A stretch of 64,000 nucleotides of DNA from contig NC_083602.1 in assembly GCF_029168945.1 (NCBI RefSeq), forward strand, positions 32,351,323-32,415,322, read 5' to 3'. Positions 1-10,833 of the stretch are shown here, piece by piece; within the stretch, counting starts at the first letter, position 1; each line of letters opens with the position of its first letter. The stretch is from Cannabis sativa. Lineage: Eukaryota; Streptophyta; Magnoliopsida; Rosales; Cannabaceae. The notes below the pieces were generated by a model. It searched no databases. It was not told the DNA's origin and saw only the letters and a list, made by a program, of their open reading frames with translations. Position numbers and translations under genes: made by a program.

Positions 1-617
1 CGAAATAATTAATTAATTAAATAAAATATTTATTTTCGAAAATTTAAAACAAAATAAAAAAAAATTCAAAAATTTAAAAAAAAAATAAATTTAAAATTAA
101 ACCTACAAGTTTGAAAAATTAGGTTTCAACCAACCTAAATATCATTTCAAAATTTGCTAACTACTTTTAAAATTTAAATGTTATTTTATAAATAAAAATT
201 AAAAAAGATAAATGAATATCTTTTTCAAATTTTAAATGTAATTTAAATAAATAAAATAACAAAATTTAAAAGTTAGCAAAATATCTTACATCTATTTAAA
301 ATTACATGATTATAGTTATCTTATTTTAAATTTAAATAAGGTCAAATTATTTAAAAAAAATTAATTTAAAAATTTAAAAATAAGATAAGATATAATCAAA
401 TTTAAAAATAAGATATATTATTAAGCAAAAAAGATAGATACTAACTATTTTTAAATTCAAATTACACTAATATCTTGAATTAAATTTAAAAAATATTAAA
501 TTAATTCATTATGATAATTAGAATTGAATTAGGAATAGTAATAGTATAAATACAGAACTACACAAAAAATCAGAAGTTAATTCCATGAAAAAGCATGAAA
601 AAACGAAGAAAAACGAA

Positions 618-835
618 AAATTTGCGAGCTGTACGGACAGTATGCATTGCATACTGTCCGCGCGCGCAGCTAGGGGTGCATGGGCGAGAGAACTCGGCGC
701 AGGAGGCTGCCAGCAGCCTCTCCGCGCGCGGAGCCCAGGAATTCAGACAAAAACCTTGTCTGCGCGTGTGCTGTCCGAGGGACAAGCCTCGTGCGCGCGT
801 GTCCCTGATGCACGACTCCGTTATTTTTTGAAACT
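618..835 (-). other. GC- and CpG-rich structured block in E1 leader
   Basis: This island is rich in CGCGCG runs inside a very AT-rich leader. It holds a near-perfect hairpin at 634-660 (arms CGGACAGTATGC and GCATACTGTCCG, 3-base loop), a second at 703-720 (GAGGCTGC, CA, GCAGCCTC) and a perfect 14-base palindrome at 720-733. Homologous blocks of different length lie in the leaders of E2 (21690-21828), E4 (46180-46420) and, much reduced, E5 (62735-62805). The function is unknown; RNA packaging or dimerisation is an inference from its place just 3' of the primer site. Confidence 0.7.
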
Positions 836-1074
836 TCAAAAAATCATAACTAATTCAAATTAAATCAAAATTAAGTTCTGTAAAAAAGTAACTTGCTTAA
901 TTTTTTCCATACTATCCAATAAAGATAATTCCAGAAACAGATATTCAATTATTTTTTACGAAAATTCACAAACATCAATCAATCATCAAATAACACTCAA
1001 TACAACATGATACCATCCAAAACATCAAACAATCATTTTAAAGTCCAAATTTCTTGCAAGAAAATCAATTACCA

Positions 1075-1088
1075 TGGTTCTGATACCA
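1075..1088 (-). other. Primer binding site of E1
   Basis: Read on the minus strand, the LTR ends in CCAACA, then AC, then TGGTATCAGAACC. This matches the usual Copia PBS complementary to the 3' end of initiator tRNA-Met with one change. It fixes the neighbouring LTR as the 5' LTR and the element's orientation as right to left. Confidence 0.85.
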
Positions 1089-1090
1089 GT

Positions 1091-2977
1091 TGTTGGAATT
1101 ATTTTACCAGGATCTTAGATCTACTCACAAGTATGTTTATTAACACCCTAATTATGAACTTTCTAAAACGATGAAATAAACACATATAAAGTTTAAGGAA
1201 CCTTACATTGGGTGCAGCAAAATTAAATGACTCCTTTCGTTCAGATCTCTAACCCTTGTATCCTTTCTGTAGCAGAGTATTATCAAGATCTGAACCTGGA
1301 TCTCTTTCTCTGAATCTTTCATGCTGAAACTCCTTTGCTGATGATCTTTCTTCACGATCTTCCTCACTATGATTGAGGTATTGCTTGCTGTGTGTGAGTA
1401 CTACTCTAATCACTAAGGTGTTTTGAAATTATCAAGGAAGAAGAGAGAGAGAGGGTGGCGGCAAGGGTAGAGAGAGAAAGGCTCAGGTTTTCTGATTCAA
1501 AAGTGTTATTTTCCTGAAGCCTTCACTACCTATTTATAGCATTCCACTAGGGTTAGGTTTGAATTATTTGGCATTAAAATAATGAAAATATCAGTTTAAA
1601 TTGCCTACAAAAGTGGCCGGCCATGGCTTATTGGGTTTGGGCCTTGCTTTTTGTAATTTTGCAATTATAACACTTTTGTATCTGATTTTCTCAAAAACAC
1701 CAATTTTCTAATTCAACCATTTAAATGCCAATTCTAACTATTTAATAACTATAAATAATTATTAAATAATATTGTCATTTATCATATTTATTAATTGAAG
1801 CATACAAAGTATCATAATTAACAAATATGCCCCTAATAACTCTTTCTTTACAATTTCGCCCTTACTTAGTGAAAATTTCACAAATAGACATAGTCTAATT
1901 TGAGAATTATAATTGATTAATCAAAACCAATTACATGAGTCTTACAAAAAATATTATCTCAACTAGTGCGGGGACCATGGGTCTATATAACCGAGCTTCC
2001 AATAAGTAGATCAAGAATTTAACACTAAAATTCACTAACTTATTAATTCTTCGTTGAATCCACGCATAGAACTTAAAATTGCACTCTCAGTATATAGAAT
2101 GCTCTATATGTTCCACCATATAGACGCATCATTAGTTATCCATTGTTATAATCCTAATGTGATCAATGATCCTCTATATGAATGATCTACACTGTAAAGG
2201 GATTAGATTACCGTAACACCCTACTATGTATTTTATCCTTAAAACACTTGACCCCGTATAAATGATATTTCAGCTTATGTGAAATGAGTACTCCACCATT
2301 TATGTTCGTTTGGTCAAGCTCGAAGGAGATCATCCTTTGCTTACTATTCGCCAGATAGAAGCTATAGATTCCATGTTTATGCTAGCGCTCCCACTCAATT
2401 GCACTACCGTGTTCCCAAAATGTACGTATCACCCTGACCTAAAAGTAGGCTTAACTAACAAATCAAAGAACACGAATAGCCTTTCAAGATTGAGCTTAAT
2501 CATAATAGGATTAAGAACATTTGATATAGGATCAACTAGGCGATATTGACTCGAATAGATTTTACGGTAAGTTTAATTAATCTAAGTCAAAGTTCAATAT
2601 CGTTCCCTTCCGATGCATACTCCATGCATCCAACCTGAGCTTTACTTTAACCAATGTTCTGGAAAGAACATAGCATTTCTCCAAATGCAAGTAAACTCTT
2701 GTTGTAGATTATCATATCAGTAAAACCCTGTGTCTGATAAATCTAGAAAACTTTATTCACATAGTCATGTTTACTTTCCAATGTGATGACAACACAATAA
2801 ACAGGATCAAGTATGTGAAAAGGGTTTAAGATGAATTTATAAATCAAATAGACAAGCAATTGATAAAGTGAACCAAAACATACACAAATGAATGAAAAAT
2901 ACTTCTGTTTCTTTATTGATGTTGAATAAAATAGATTACATTGAAATGGAGTTTTATTTAGGGCATAAAACCCAACA
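1091..2977 (-). mobile_element. E1 5' LTR (Copia, 1887 bp)
   Basis: The LTR has TGTTGG...CCAACA termini. On the element strand it starts TGTTGGGTTTTATGCCC and ends CCTGGTAAAATAATTCCAACA-like at base 1091. A TATA box (TATAAATAGG on the minus strand, about 1530-1539) marks the U3/R region. It is very similar to the E3 LTR at 10834-12722, which has almost the same length. Its right edge joins the decayed pol of Ex, so E1 inserted into Ex; the other target-site copy lies outside the window. Confidence 0.92.
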
Positions 2978-4092
2978 CTTGTCGTAGTGGGAGAGTTTCA
3001 AGGAACTTTACCTTCTCATGACTTGGAAGAAACTAGTGATTAAAATCCATTGTGAGTTTAAACAAGTAAAGGATTGTCAATATAAGAAACTAAGAAGAAA
3101 GCCAATAGAACTATGGTTTGATCCATTCACATATAGTAACCTAAAGTTTTCTGTTACAAGGACATAAAAGGAAATTTGCGTTAATAAGTCTATTCAAAGG
3201 ACTTAACAAAACCTCATGTTCCTAGTATTATAGGTTTGAGTTTATCTAAACCTATGGCTTGTGGTATACCTGGTAATTACTTACTCTAATGCAAGCATAA
3301 GATGCTGAAGCATTTTGTTTCCAATGGAAATCTATAGAAACTTCACAACTTCTAAGCATAGATTTTATTTATCCAAGGAAAAGTCTCAACTATTCCAGAA
3401 AAGATAAAGCCATGAAAGAATTTCTTGAATCAACAGTAAGAGGTCTCAGATATGCTTTAGTATGACTTAGACCAGACACCTACTGTTGAGTGGGAGTACT
3501 GAGTAGGTATCAGATTAATCCAGGAGAAGAACATTGGAAGACAATCAAGTAAATCTTAAGATTAAGAAGAGGAACTATATGTTAGTCGATAAGGGTGTGT
3601 TTAAAACTCTTAGACTACACCACATAAGATTTCGAGACTTGCCTTTGTGCAAGAAAGTCTGTTGATAAGATGGTGATTACTCTGGGGGCGGAGTAGTGAT
3701 TTTGGAGAAGTGTAAAAACCTATCTGAAATCTCTTAGTCTACCAGAAAGAGACTGAATGTTAAAATTGCAGGAAAGGTACTTATTCAGTCTAAGGAAAGT
3801 TCTATACACTTGTGACACCGTTCCAACTAGCCTTAACTACTAGGGTTACTTCCTGAATAACCAAGAAGTAGTTGCCAAAAGTATAGAATCCAGTATCCCA
3901 AGAGAGTAGACATATAGAGAGGAATTTCACATTATCAAGGATTTTGTGATTAAGGAAGAGTAATGGTGGAGAAGAGGTTGTGTTTAATTTAACCTATCAG
4001 ATCATATTACGAGGAGTTTACTACTATTACACTTGATTTGTATATCAAGGTGTTAATGATTATTTGAAATGCACTTTTTGTTTTATATTAGT
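2978..4092 (+). pseudogene. Decayed Copia pol remnant of Ex
   Basis: This plus-strand stretch matches 51208-52340 of E4 almost throughout. Both derive from a Copia pol: the start corresponds to the region just before the reverse transcriptase (the Arg-Ser-Gly-Arg-Val segment, compare 14390-14412), and the purine-rich GGGGGCGGAG at about 3685 corresponds to the RNase H segment near 13140. Stops and deletions destroy every frame. The 5' part of Ex was displaced by E1 and is not in the window. Confidence 0.7.
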
Positions 4093-4105
4093 GCAAGTGT
4101 GAGTT
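4093..4105 (+). other. Polypurine tract of Ex
   Basis: GCAAGTGTGAGTT lies directly before the LTR start at 4106. It corresponds to GCAAGTGGGAGTT in E2, E3, E4 and E5. One purine is replaced by T, so this copy may no longer prime plus-strand synthesis. Confidence 0.75.
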
Positions 4106-5565
4106 TGTTGGGTTTTATGCCCTAAATAAAACTCATTTCATATAATCAGATTTACTTATTAATAAAGATCATAAATAACATTTCATGTTGCATGGTTCAC
4201 ATGATTATATGTATATAATGTATGAATTCTTTTTAAGTCCAGAACATATGAATTTGTTAAGATTATAGTGTTGTCAGCACAGTGGAATATAATCTTAATT
4301 ATATGTTCAAAAGTTTATTCCCTGATTTGTCAGAACACTGGATTTAGACTAACATGGTATAATCAGCGATAGGTATTCTTACACCTTGGAAAAGTGTTAT
4401 GTCCTTTCCAGGACACTGGCAAAGTTTACCAGTATCGGATGTATGGAGTATACATCGGAAGGGACCGATATTGAACTTTGATTAGATATATTAAAATTTA
4501 CTGTAATATCTATTCAATTCAATATCACTTGTTGATCCTAGATCAAATGATCTTAATCTTGATATGTTTAGGTTCAATCTCAAGAGTGTTACTCGTGTTC
4601 TTTGATTTGTTAGTTAAGCCTACTTTTGGGTCAGGGTGATATGTACATTTTGGGAACACGATAATGCAATTGAGTGGGAGCGCTAACACAAATATGGAAG
4701 CTATAGCTTCTATTTGGCAAATAGAAAGTAAAGGATGATTTCCTTCGAGCTTAACCAAACGAAGATAAATGGTGGAGATCTCATTTCACTTAGCTGAAAT
4801 ACCATTTATACAGGGTTAAGTGTTTTAAGGATAAAATACATTGAAGGTGTATCGGTAACAGTAATGCCTTTTCAGTGTAAATCATCTATATAGAGGATCA
4901 TTGATCACATTAGGGTTATAACAATGGATAACTAATGATGTATCTATATCATGGAACATATAGAGCGTTCTATATGACTGAGAGTGCAATTCCAAGTTCT
5001 AAGTGTGGATTCAATGAGGAATTAATAAGTTAGGGAATTTACGTGGTAAATTCGGTTCGACTTATTGGAAGCTCGGTTATATAGACCCATGGTCCCCATA
5101 CTAGTTGAGACCATACTGCTTGTAAGACTCAGTTAATTGATTTTAATTAATCAATTATAATTCTAAAAGTTAGACTATGTCTACTTTATGAATTCTCACT
5201 AAGTAAGGATGAAATCGTAAATAAAAGGGTTTCTAGGTTTAATTATTAATTAAGAGACTTTGTATGTCTAATTAATAATTATTTTAAATGACAATATTAT
5301 TTAATAATCTATTTTAGTTATTAAATAATTAGTTTTGGCATTTAAATGGTTAGAATTGGAAAAATGGCATTTTTGGAGAAATAGAAATAAAATTGAGGAA
5401 ACTGCAAATCCAAGTGAGGCCCATAACATACCATGGTCGGCCACCTCTTTGCTTGTTTCCCAATTATTATTTTCAATTTTAATTGCCATGTAATTGCTAA
5501 TTAAAGCCTAGCAATAATAGGAAAGTGGTGGATCACACTAAATAAGGCAGTTAATCAATCAGGGA
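4106..5565 (+). mobile_element. Ex 3' LTR, truncated at its 3' end
   Basis: It begins TGTTGGGTTTTATGCCCTAA after the PPT and aligns along its length with the LTRs at 25023-26907 and 52354-54228. Similarity stops near 5565, before the TATA, R and U5 parts, where it meets an unrelated degenerate segment. The missing 3' end is a deletion. Confidence 0.8.
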
Positions 5566-5851
5566 TCACGTGAAAATAATAGAAGTCTTGAGTAGTCTTT
5601 CAATCAAGGATCGAGATTGGCGCCTTCTTTGTACTTTTGCTAAATTGCGAGAACACAAACTGATTTGAGCTGACACCAGACTCTAGCGAGAACCAGTATA
5701 CAAGTAACCTTCTGAGAAATAAAAAAGTAAAGATTAAAAAACGTCTTTCTAGGTAAACACCGAGATAGCTCGCAGGTAATGTTCCTCTATTATACTTGGT
5801 TAAAAGCAAATTTTCCACTGCGATTTCATGTGATGATTACTTGGTGGATCT
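5566..5851. other. Unidentified degenerate segment left of E2
   Basis: This lies between the truncated Ex LTR and the E2 3' LTR. The plus strand shows a short protein-like stretch at about 5588-5665 that ends in a stop. It appears continuous with 23942-24185 on the far side of E2, because the two meet at an imperfect 5-base target duplication (GATCT at 5847-5851, TATCT at 23942-23946). I do not recognise the family; an older transposable element is likely. Confidence 0.4.
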
Positions 5852-6160
5852 TGTTGGAATTATTTTACCAGGATCTTAGATCTACTCACAAGTATGTTGA
5901 TTTAACAACCTAAATATGAACTTCTAAAACGATAATAAATAAAACACATATAAAGTCAAGAAACCTTACAGTGAGTGCAGCGGAATAATGTGTCTCCTTC
6001 CACTCAGATCTCTAACCCTTGATTCCTTTCTGTCGCAGAGTATAATCAAGATCTGAGCCCGAATGTCCTTCAGTTGGATGTGATCCTTCACAGTCTTCCA
6101 ATCTATGATTGAGGTACTGTTTGCTGTGTGTGGGCACTACTTTCTCACTAGGGAATTCAA

Positions 6161-6252
<92 letters not shown>

Positions 6253-7836
6253 TATTGTGTTGATCGTGTGGTACAAGAGGAAGAGAAGAGGGCAGCTATA
6301 TATAGAGAAAAGGGAAGCTCAACTTTCCAAAATAAACAGTTTCCTTAATTACTGAGTAATTGATTAACTGTCTTATTTGGTGTGGTCCACCACTTTCCTT
6401 TAATAGATAGCTGCTAGGTTTAGGTTAGTAATTACTTGGCAATTAAAAAATTGAAAATAATAATTGGAAAACACAAATAAGTGGCCGACCATAGGTGTAA
6501 TGGGCCTCACTTGGATTTTGCAGTTTCCACAATTCTATTTCTATTTTCCCAAAAATGCCAATTTTCCAATTCTAACCATTTAAATGTCAAAACTAATTAT
6601 TTAATAACTAAAATAGATTATTAAATAATATTGTCATTTAATATAGTTATTAAAAAGACATATAGAGTCTCTTAATTAATAATTAAACCTAGAATCTCTT
6701 TTCTTACAATTTCATCCCTGCTTAGTGAAAATTCACAAATTAGACATAGTCTAACTTTTAGAATTATAATTGATTAAGCATAAATCAATTACTGAGTCTT
6801 ACAAACAGTATGGTCTCAACTAGAATGGGGACCATGGATCTATATTGCTGAGCTTCCAATAAGTTGAACCGAATTTACCAAGTAAATTCCTAACTTATTA
6901 ATTCCTTGTTGAATCCACTCTTAGAACTTAGAATTGCACTCTCAGACTTATATAGAGCATTCTATATGTTCCACGATATAGACATGCTATCTCATTTAAC
7001 CATTGTTATAATCTTAATGTGATCAAAGATCCTATATATAGATGATTTACATCGAGATGGGATAAATTTACTGTTTTCACCCCTCAATGTATTTGGCCCC
7101 TTAAAACACTTAGCTACCTGTAAATGATGTTTTAGTGATCTAAGATATAGTCACTGAAACAAGAGTTCATCCATTTACTTCTATTTAACTAAGATCGAAG
7201 GGAATCATCACTTGACTTCTATACACCAGTAGAAGCTATAGATTCCATATTTATGTTCAGCACTCCCACTCAGTCATGCTATCATGTTCCCAAAATATAC
7301 GTATCACCCTGACCCAAAAGTAGGCTTAACTAATAAATCAAAGAACATGAATAGCACTCCTGAGATTGAACCTAAGCATATCAGGATTTAGATTCTTTTA
7401 ATCTAAGATCAACTACTGATATTGACTTGGAAAGATACAACGGTAAGTTTATAATATCTTGACCAAGTTCAATATCGGTCCAGTCCAATGTATACTCCAT
7501 ACATTCTAAACTAGTATACTTTACCAATGTCCTGGAAAGAACATAACACTTACTCCAAGTGTAAGTATACTTCATCGCTGATTATCACCTCAGTGTAAAT
7601 CCAAAACACTGATGAATAGGGACTTAGTCTTTTGAATCATATAATCATAATCACATTCCATTGTGTTGACAATATTGTAATTGTGAATGAATATATGTTA
7701 TGGACTTAACTGATTTTGTGCATATATATTAAACCATGAACATGAAAAATACATGTTAACATAAACCACTTTTATTCTCTTAAATTGATATCTAATCAGA
7801 TTGTAATGGGTTTTATTTAGGGCACAAAACCCAACA
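5852..7836 (-). mobile_element. E2 3' LTR (Copia, 1985 bp)
   Basis: It has TGTTGG...CCAACA ends and is followed on its right by the PPT, which makes it the 3' LTR of a minus-strand element. Its partner is the LTR at 22031-23941. The two differ by point changes, by the length of a CT repeat, and by about 75 bp present here (around 6850-6925) but missing from the partner near 23010. It contains a TATATATAG TATA-type box near 6295-6305 on the minus strand. Confidence 0.9.
6164..6248. repeat. (CT)n microsatellite inside E2 3' LTR
   Basis: About 42 perfect CT units. The partner LTR carries a shorter, interrupted tract at 22343-22415. The E1, E3 and E5 LTRs have only a short GA-rich stretch in this place, so the tract expanded within this LTR lineage. 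It lies just downstream of the TATA box, so it would be read as a GA run in R/U5 of the transcript. Confidence 0.95.
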
Positions 7837-7849
7837 AACTCCCACTTGC
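7837..7849 (-). other. Polypurine tract of E2
   Basis: On the minus strand GCAAGTGGGAGTT abuts the 3' LTR directly. It is the expected plus-strand primer site and is identical to those of E3, E4 and E5. Confidence 0.85.
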
Positions 7850-9864
7850 ACTAACATAAAACAAGTTGTGCATTACAATCAATCTTTTGTCTTGATCTTC
7901 AGATCAAGTGTAGTATATTTGAATCCACCCAAATTTCTGGAACCAGGTTCATAAAACATTATGAAACATCCTTAACTATATGCTTTACTCATCAAGGGAT
8001 ACTGAAATCCTTACTGCCCATTAAGTACATCTGAACAAACAGAAGACATATCTTTGAAATTTTAAAATTTGGAATTGAGAAAATGTAGTGTAGAATTTTC
8101 TTCAATAAAATAACTTTCTGGTAATTTTGAATTTACAAAGTTATGTATATTTTTTCTGATGGAGCTTGAATTATTATAGATGGATATTTACACTCTTCTA
8201 GAATAACTCCTCCACCCCCAGAGTAACCACCATCTCTAATTCTTAATGAGTTGGTGTGGATATTAGGATAACTAATATACAGTTCCTTAATATCTAACAT
8301 ATAGGTCACTTTCATAAATCTTTCTTCATTGTCCCCTAATGTTCCTTATTTGATTACATCTCAGATGGCTCCCACTCAATAGTAGATGTCTCGTTAAATA
8401 ATACGTTTAACCTCTTATTATTATTTTGAGGGATATCTCGTTGTGACTTATTGTCTTAGTCTGAAATTGTAAGTTTCTTTAAGACTAGGTCATCAACATA
8501 GCAGTCTAGTTGTTGCAGCAGTCCTAAATGTTGTCATCGCTGTCGTGCTTTACATGTTGTGGAAGAACAGGAATGATTGCCTTTTTAATGATGTTTGTAA
8601 CACTGTTTCTTCCCTTAGTAAGGAAATTAAGTGTATTGTTAAGGCTAGAGTTGTTGGGGTTCATTGTAAAAGCCAAAAGAGGAAAGATCAGTATGTTATG
8701 AGTGTTGTAAACAGCTGGTAACAGCTTGGGGGCTGGTGTGGTCCTTTTTGTGGTAGTTGGTTTGTTCCTCCTGCCTTGCCTTTGTATTTGGTTTGTCCTT
8801 TTGAATAAAAAGTTCCTTTTGTTCAAAAAAAAAAAAAAACATAGCAGTCTAGTATTTGAAGTGTAAAATACTTGCTAGAGATTAAGCAATCAAATTAAGA
8901 TACCATAAAATTGTTATGAGGATTAGAAATCTTGACTCAAGTCATTCGAATAGACTATGCAAGAATTCTTCTATCTTATTCTCATAATTCTGATAAGTTA
9001 TTTCTATCCACGTGAATGGTTAGATTTGTTTTATCAGTGGTGTTCTTAAGTTCCTATCACAAGTGCCAACCAAATGAGAATGGGTAAAGAATTTTAATAT
9101 TCTCCCACTCAATTAAGGTAGTGTGATACATTATCAAAGAACTTTATTGGTATCATTATCTATTACAACAGTAAATCTAAACTATTAAATATAATCAAGA
9201 TCAAGGATTTATTCTGATAATAGCTAATTTATTATATTACTTCCATGTTTAAAATTATGTGTCATAAAGAGTGCTGTGGAATAAAGTCCACCCCTAAGTA
9301 TATAGAGATTATGATCCACCCCTAAAGGTTGTAGAGATCATGATTCTCTAAGTGTAATAGAGATTATGTGGAGTTGAATATAATCCAGAGTCCATTAGAT
9401 ATAAAAGATCGTTGAACTGCATATTATTCTTAACTTTTTCTCCACCCCTATCAGATCAAAAGATCTTTTTATTAAACAAATTCTTAATAATTGTTTTAGA
9501 ATTAACAATTATTCATAAACATAGAAATAATTTCTAGTGTTTGTGTAGTAATAACTCTGTAAAGAGTTTAAATAACTATAGAATTTGTATCAATAATAAA
9601 AACACATACACATACAAACATAATGAATAGAATAATTGGTAATTTATTTATAAGATAAAGTAATGAAGCTCAACTCATAAATTGCATTTTATTTTTTAAA
9701 AAAAAAACTTAATTATATAAAAAAAATTGTTTGCAACATTATGAGAAAAGAACAGGGAATAAAATCCCAAACATGAAATCCAAATTGTTTTAAAAATGAA
9801 ACAATTAATTCAAAAGTAAATAAATAAATGAGCTTCTTCTTTATCTTTGACGAACTCCATCCCT
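7850..9864 (-). mobile_element. E2 region between gag and PPT, without coding capacity
   Basis: Ordinary Copia elements have protease, integrase, reverse transcriptase and RNase H here (over 3 kb). E2 has about 1.7 kb of its own sequence plus a LINE insertion, and no long frame. It aligns with 56652-58456 of E5. Short purine-rich pieces (GGGGTGGAG) recall pol positions such as the integrase segment near 15040. The shared decayed state in two separate elements suggests the family has been copied in this form. Confidence 0.7.
8495..8853 (+). mobile_element. 5'-truncated LINE (L1-like) insertion with target duplication
   Basis: The insert runs 8511-8838 and ends in a poly-A tract of about 14 A. 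It is flanked by ACATAGCAGTCTAGT at 8496-8510 and 8839-8853; the uninterrupted site is seen in E5 near 57270. The plus strand encodes the last 60 or so codons of a LINE ORF2, with the LWKNRND-type tail seen after the reverse transcriptase of plant LINEs, then a stop and a 3' UTR. The long target duplication, 5' truncation and A tail are the marks of target-primed reverse transcription. The antisense frame over the insert is not a gene. Confidence 0.85.
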
Positions 9865-10833
9865 TTATCCAGCTTTCAGATCCAACTCGCTAAGACAGCA
9901 CCTGAGTTTAAGAAGCTTTAGCTGTAAGAAAAAAATAAACAAGGTTAGTAGTCCAGAATTAATAATCAAAATGGATAATAATTCACTAAAACACATCAGT
10001 TTATTGAAAGAAATACCTTGTTTCTTTGCAAGAAGCTTAGGACATTGGGGTTTCCAATGGCCTTTCTCATTGCAGTAGAAACATTTTCCTTTTGGTGTAT
10101 CACCACAAGCTGCAGCCTTTTTGTTCTTAGCTCGCTTCTTGGCATTTTTCCACTTCTTCTTATTCTTGGGTTTGGAAGTAGAGGCAACGTGTGCCTCAGG
10201 ATTATTCGTCCTATTACCATTTCCAGAATTCTGAGGTTTACTCCCATTCTTCTTGGGTCCTCCAATCAAATTTTTATATGTCTAAAGGTCATTGACTAAC
10301 GTGTGAAAGTCTTGTTCCTTCTTGTTCATGACATAATTTGATGTATAGGGTAGAAATCTGGAGTCAGACTATTCAAGATGAGACTCACTTGAGTTGTCTG
10401 ATCCATTTCAGCACCATGATTCTGGGCTTCTTGGAAATAACCTGCCATTTGGAGAAGGTGATCACGCACATTCTGATGGGGTTCCATCCGTGCATTGATA
10501 AATTTCTTAGTCGCGTCAAAGCGAGACTGGATAGATGCCATACCAAATAGCTCAGTTAACCGCGTCATGATTTCTGCAGCCGTGACAGCGTTAGCAAACC
10601 TTGTTTTCAAGGTGTCAACCATGCTGGAAAGCATGAAGTATCGAGCTTTATTGTTAGCATTCTGCCAACGATCGAACTTCTCTTTAACAGCTTTGGTTGC
10701 ATTGTCACCTGGTTGTTCAGGAGACGGCTCAGTCAACACAAACATGGCACTTTCACCTATGAGAGCAATATTAATGTTCTCTTTCCATTTAGGGAAGTTA
10801 GATCCATTTAGCTTATTTTCAGTCAACAGTGAT
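9865..10833 (-). pseudogene. gag: E2 Copia gag, broken
   Basis: This encodes a Copia capsid protein. Minus-strand frames 10826-10326 and 10269-9865 together cover the N-terminal Gag/UBN2-type region, the helical capsid core, a basic Asn/Lys-rich linker and one CCHC zinc knuckle (CFYCNEKGHWKPQC). The reading frame breaks near 10326, separating capsid core from zinc knuckle. The normal start codons are lost because E3 joins at 10834, within the first codons when compared with E5 gag. A short intron-like segment follows the knuckle (see 9922-10016). The break makes the product non-functional as it stands. Confidence 0.85.
9922..10016 (-). other. Candidate 95-base intron at the 3' end of E2 gag
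   Basis: On the minus strand the zinc-knuckle frame reaches CAAG followed by GTATTT, and 95 bases later comes a T-rich run ending TTTTCTTACAG. The homologous stretch in E5 (58383-58479, 97 bases) keeps donor and acceptor (TTCTTCTGATAG). Without splicing Gag stops soon after the donor; with splicing it stops a few codons into the next part in both copies. Splicing is an inference. Confidence 0.4.

Larger units (their letters stand above)
1..1090 (-). mobile_element. E1 Copia element: leader next to the PBS (partial, runs off left edge)
   Basis: This is the untranslated leader of a minus-strand Copia retrotransposon, lying between its PBS and coding part. The rest of the element is outside the window to the left. 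The first 600 bases are extremely AT-rich and closely match the leaders at 18080-18776 and 62000-62700. A GC-rich, hairpin-forming block interrupts them at about 618-835. No protein is supported here; open frames in the GC-rich block are by-products of composition. The shared leader, PBS and LTR make membership of this family secure. Confidence 0.85.

Noticed and set aside
585..863. Overlapping frames on both strands in GC-rich leader blocks (585-863, 21622-21940, 46168-46525).
   Set aside because: GC-rich sequence has few stop codons. The frames are not conserved between copies, whereas RNA pairing is.
2310..2549. A frame of about 70-80 codons (MVKLEG...HPLL...) repeated at 2310-2549, 12054-12293 and, as a relative, at 4543-4758.
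   Set aside because: It recurs because the LTRs are homologous. In each case it runs antisense to the element, has no recognisable domain and breaks in other LTR copies.
6109..6348. Ser-Leu repeat protein (6109-6348; again at 22288-22497).
   Set aside because: It is the translation of the CT microsatellite inside an LTR.
8524..8826. 100-codon minus-strand frame.
   Set aside because: It is antisense to the LINE ORF2 tail, and its N-terminal Lys-rich part comes from the LINE 3' UTR near the poly-A.
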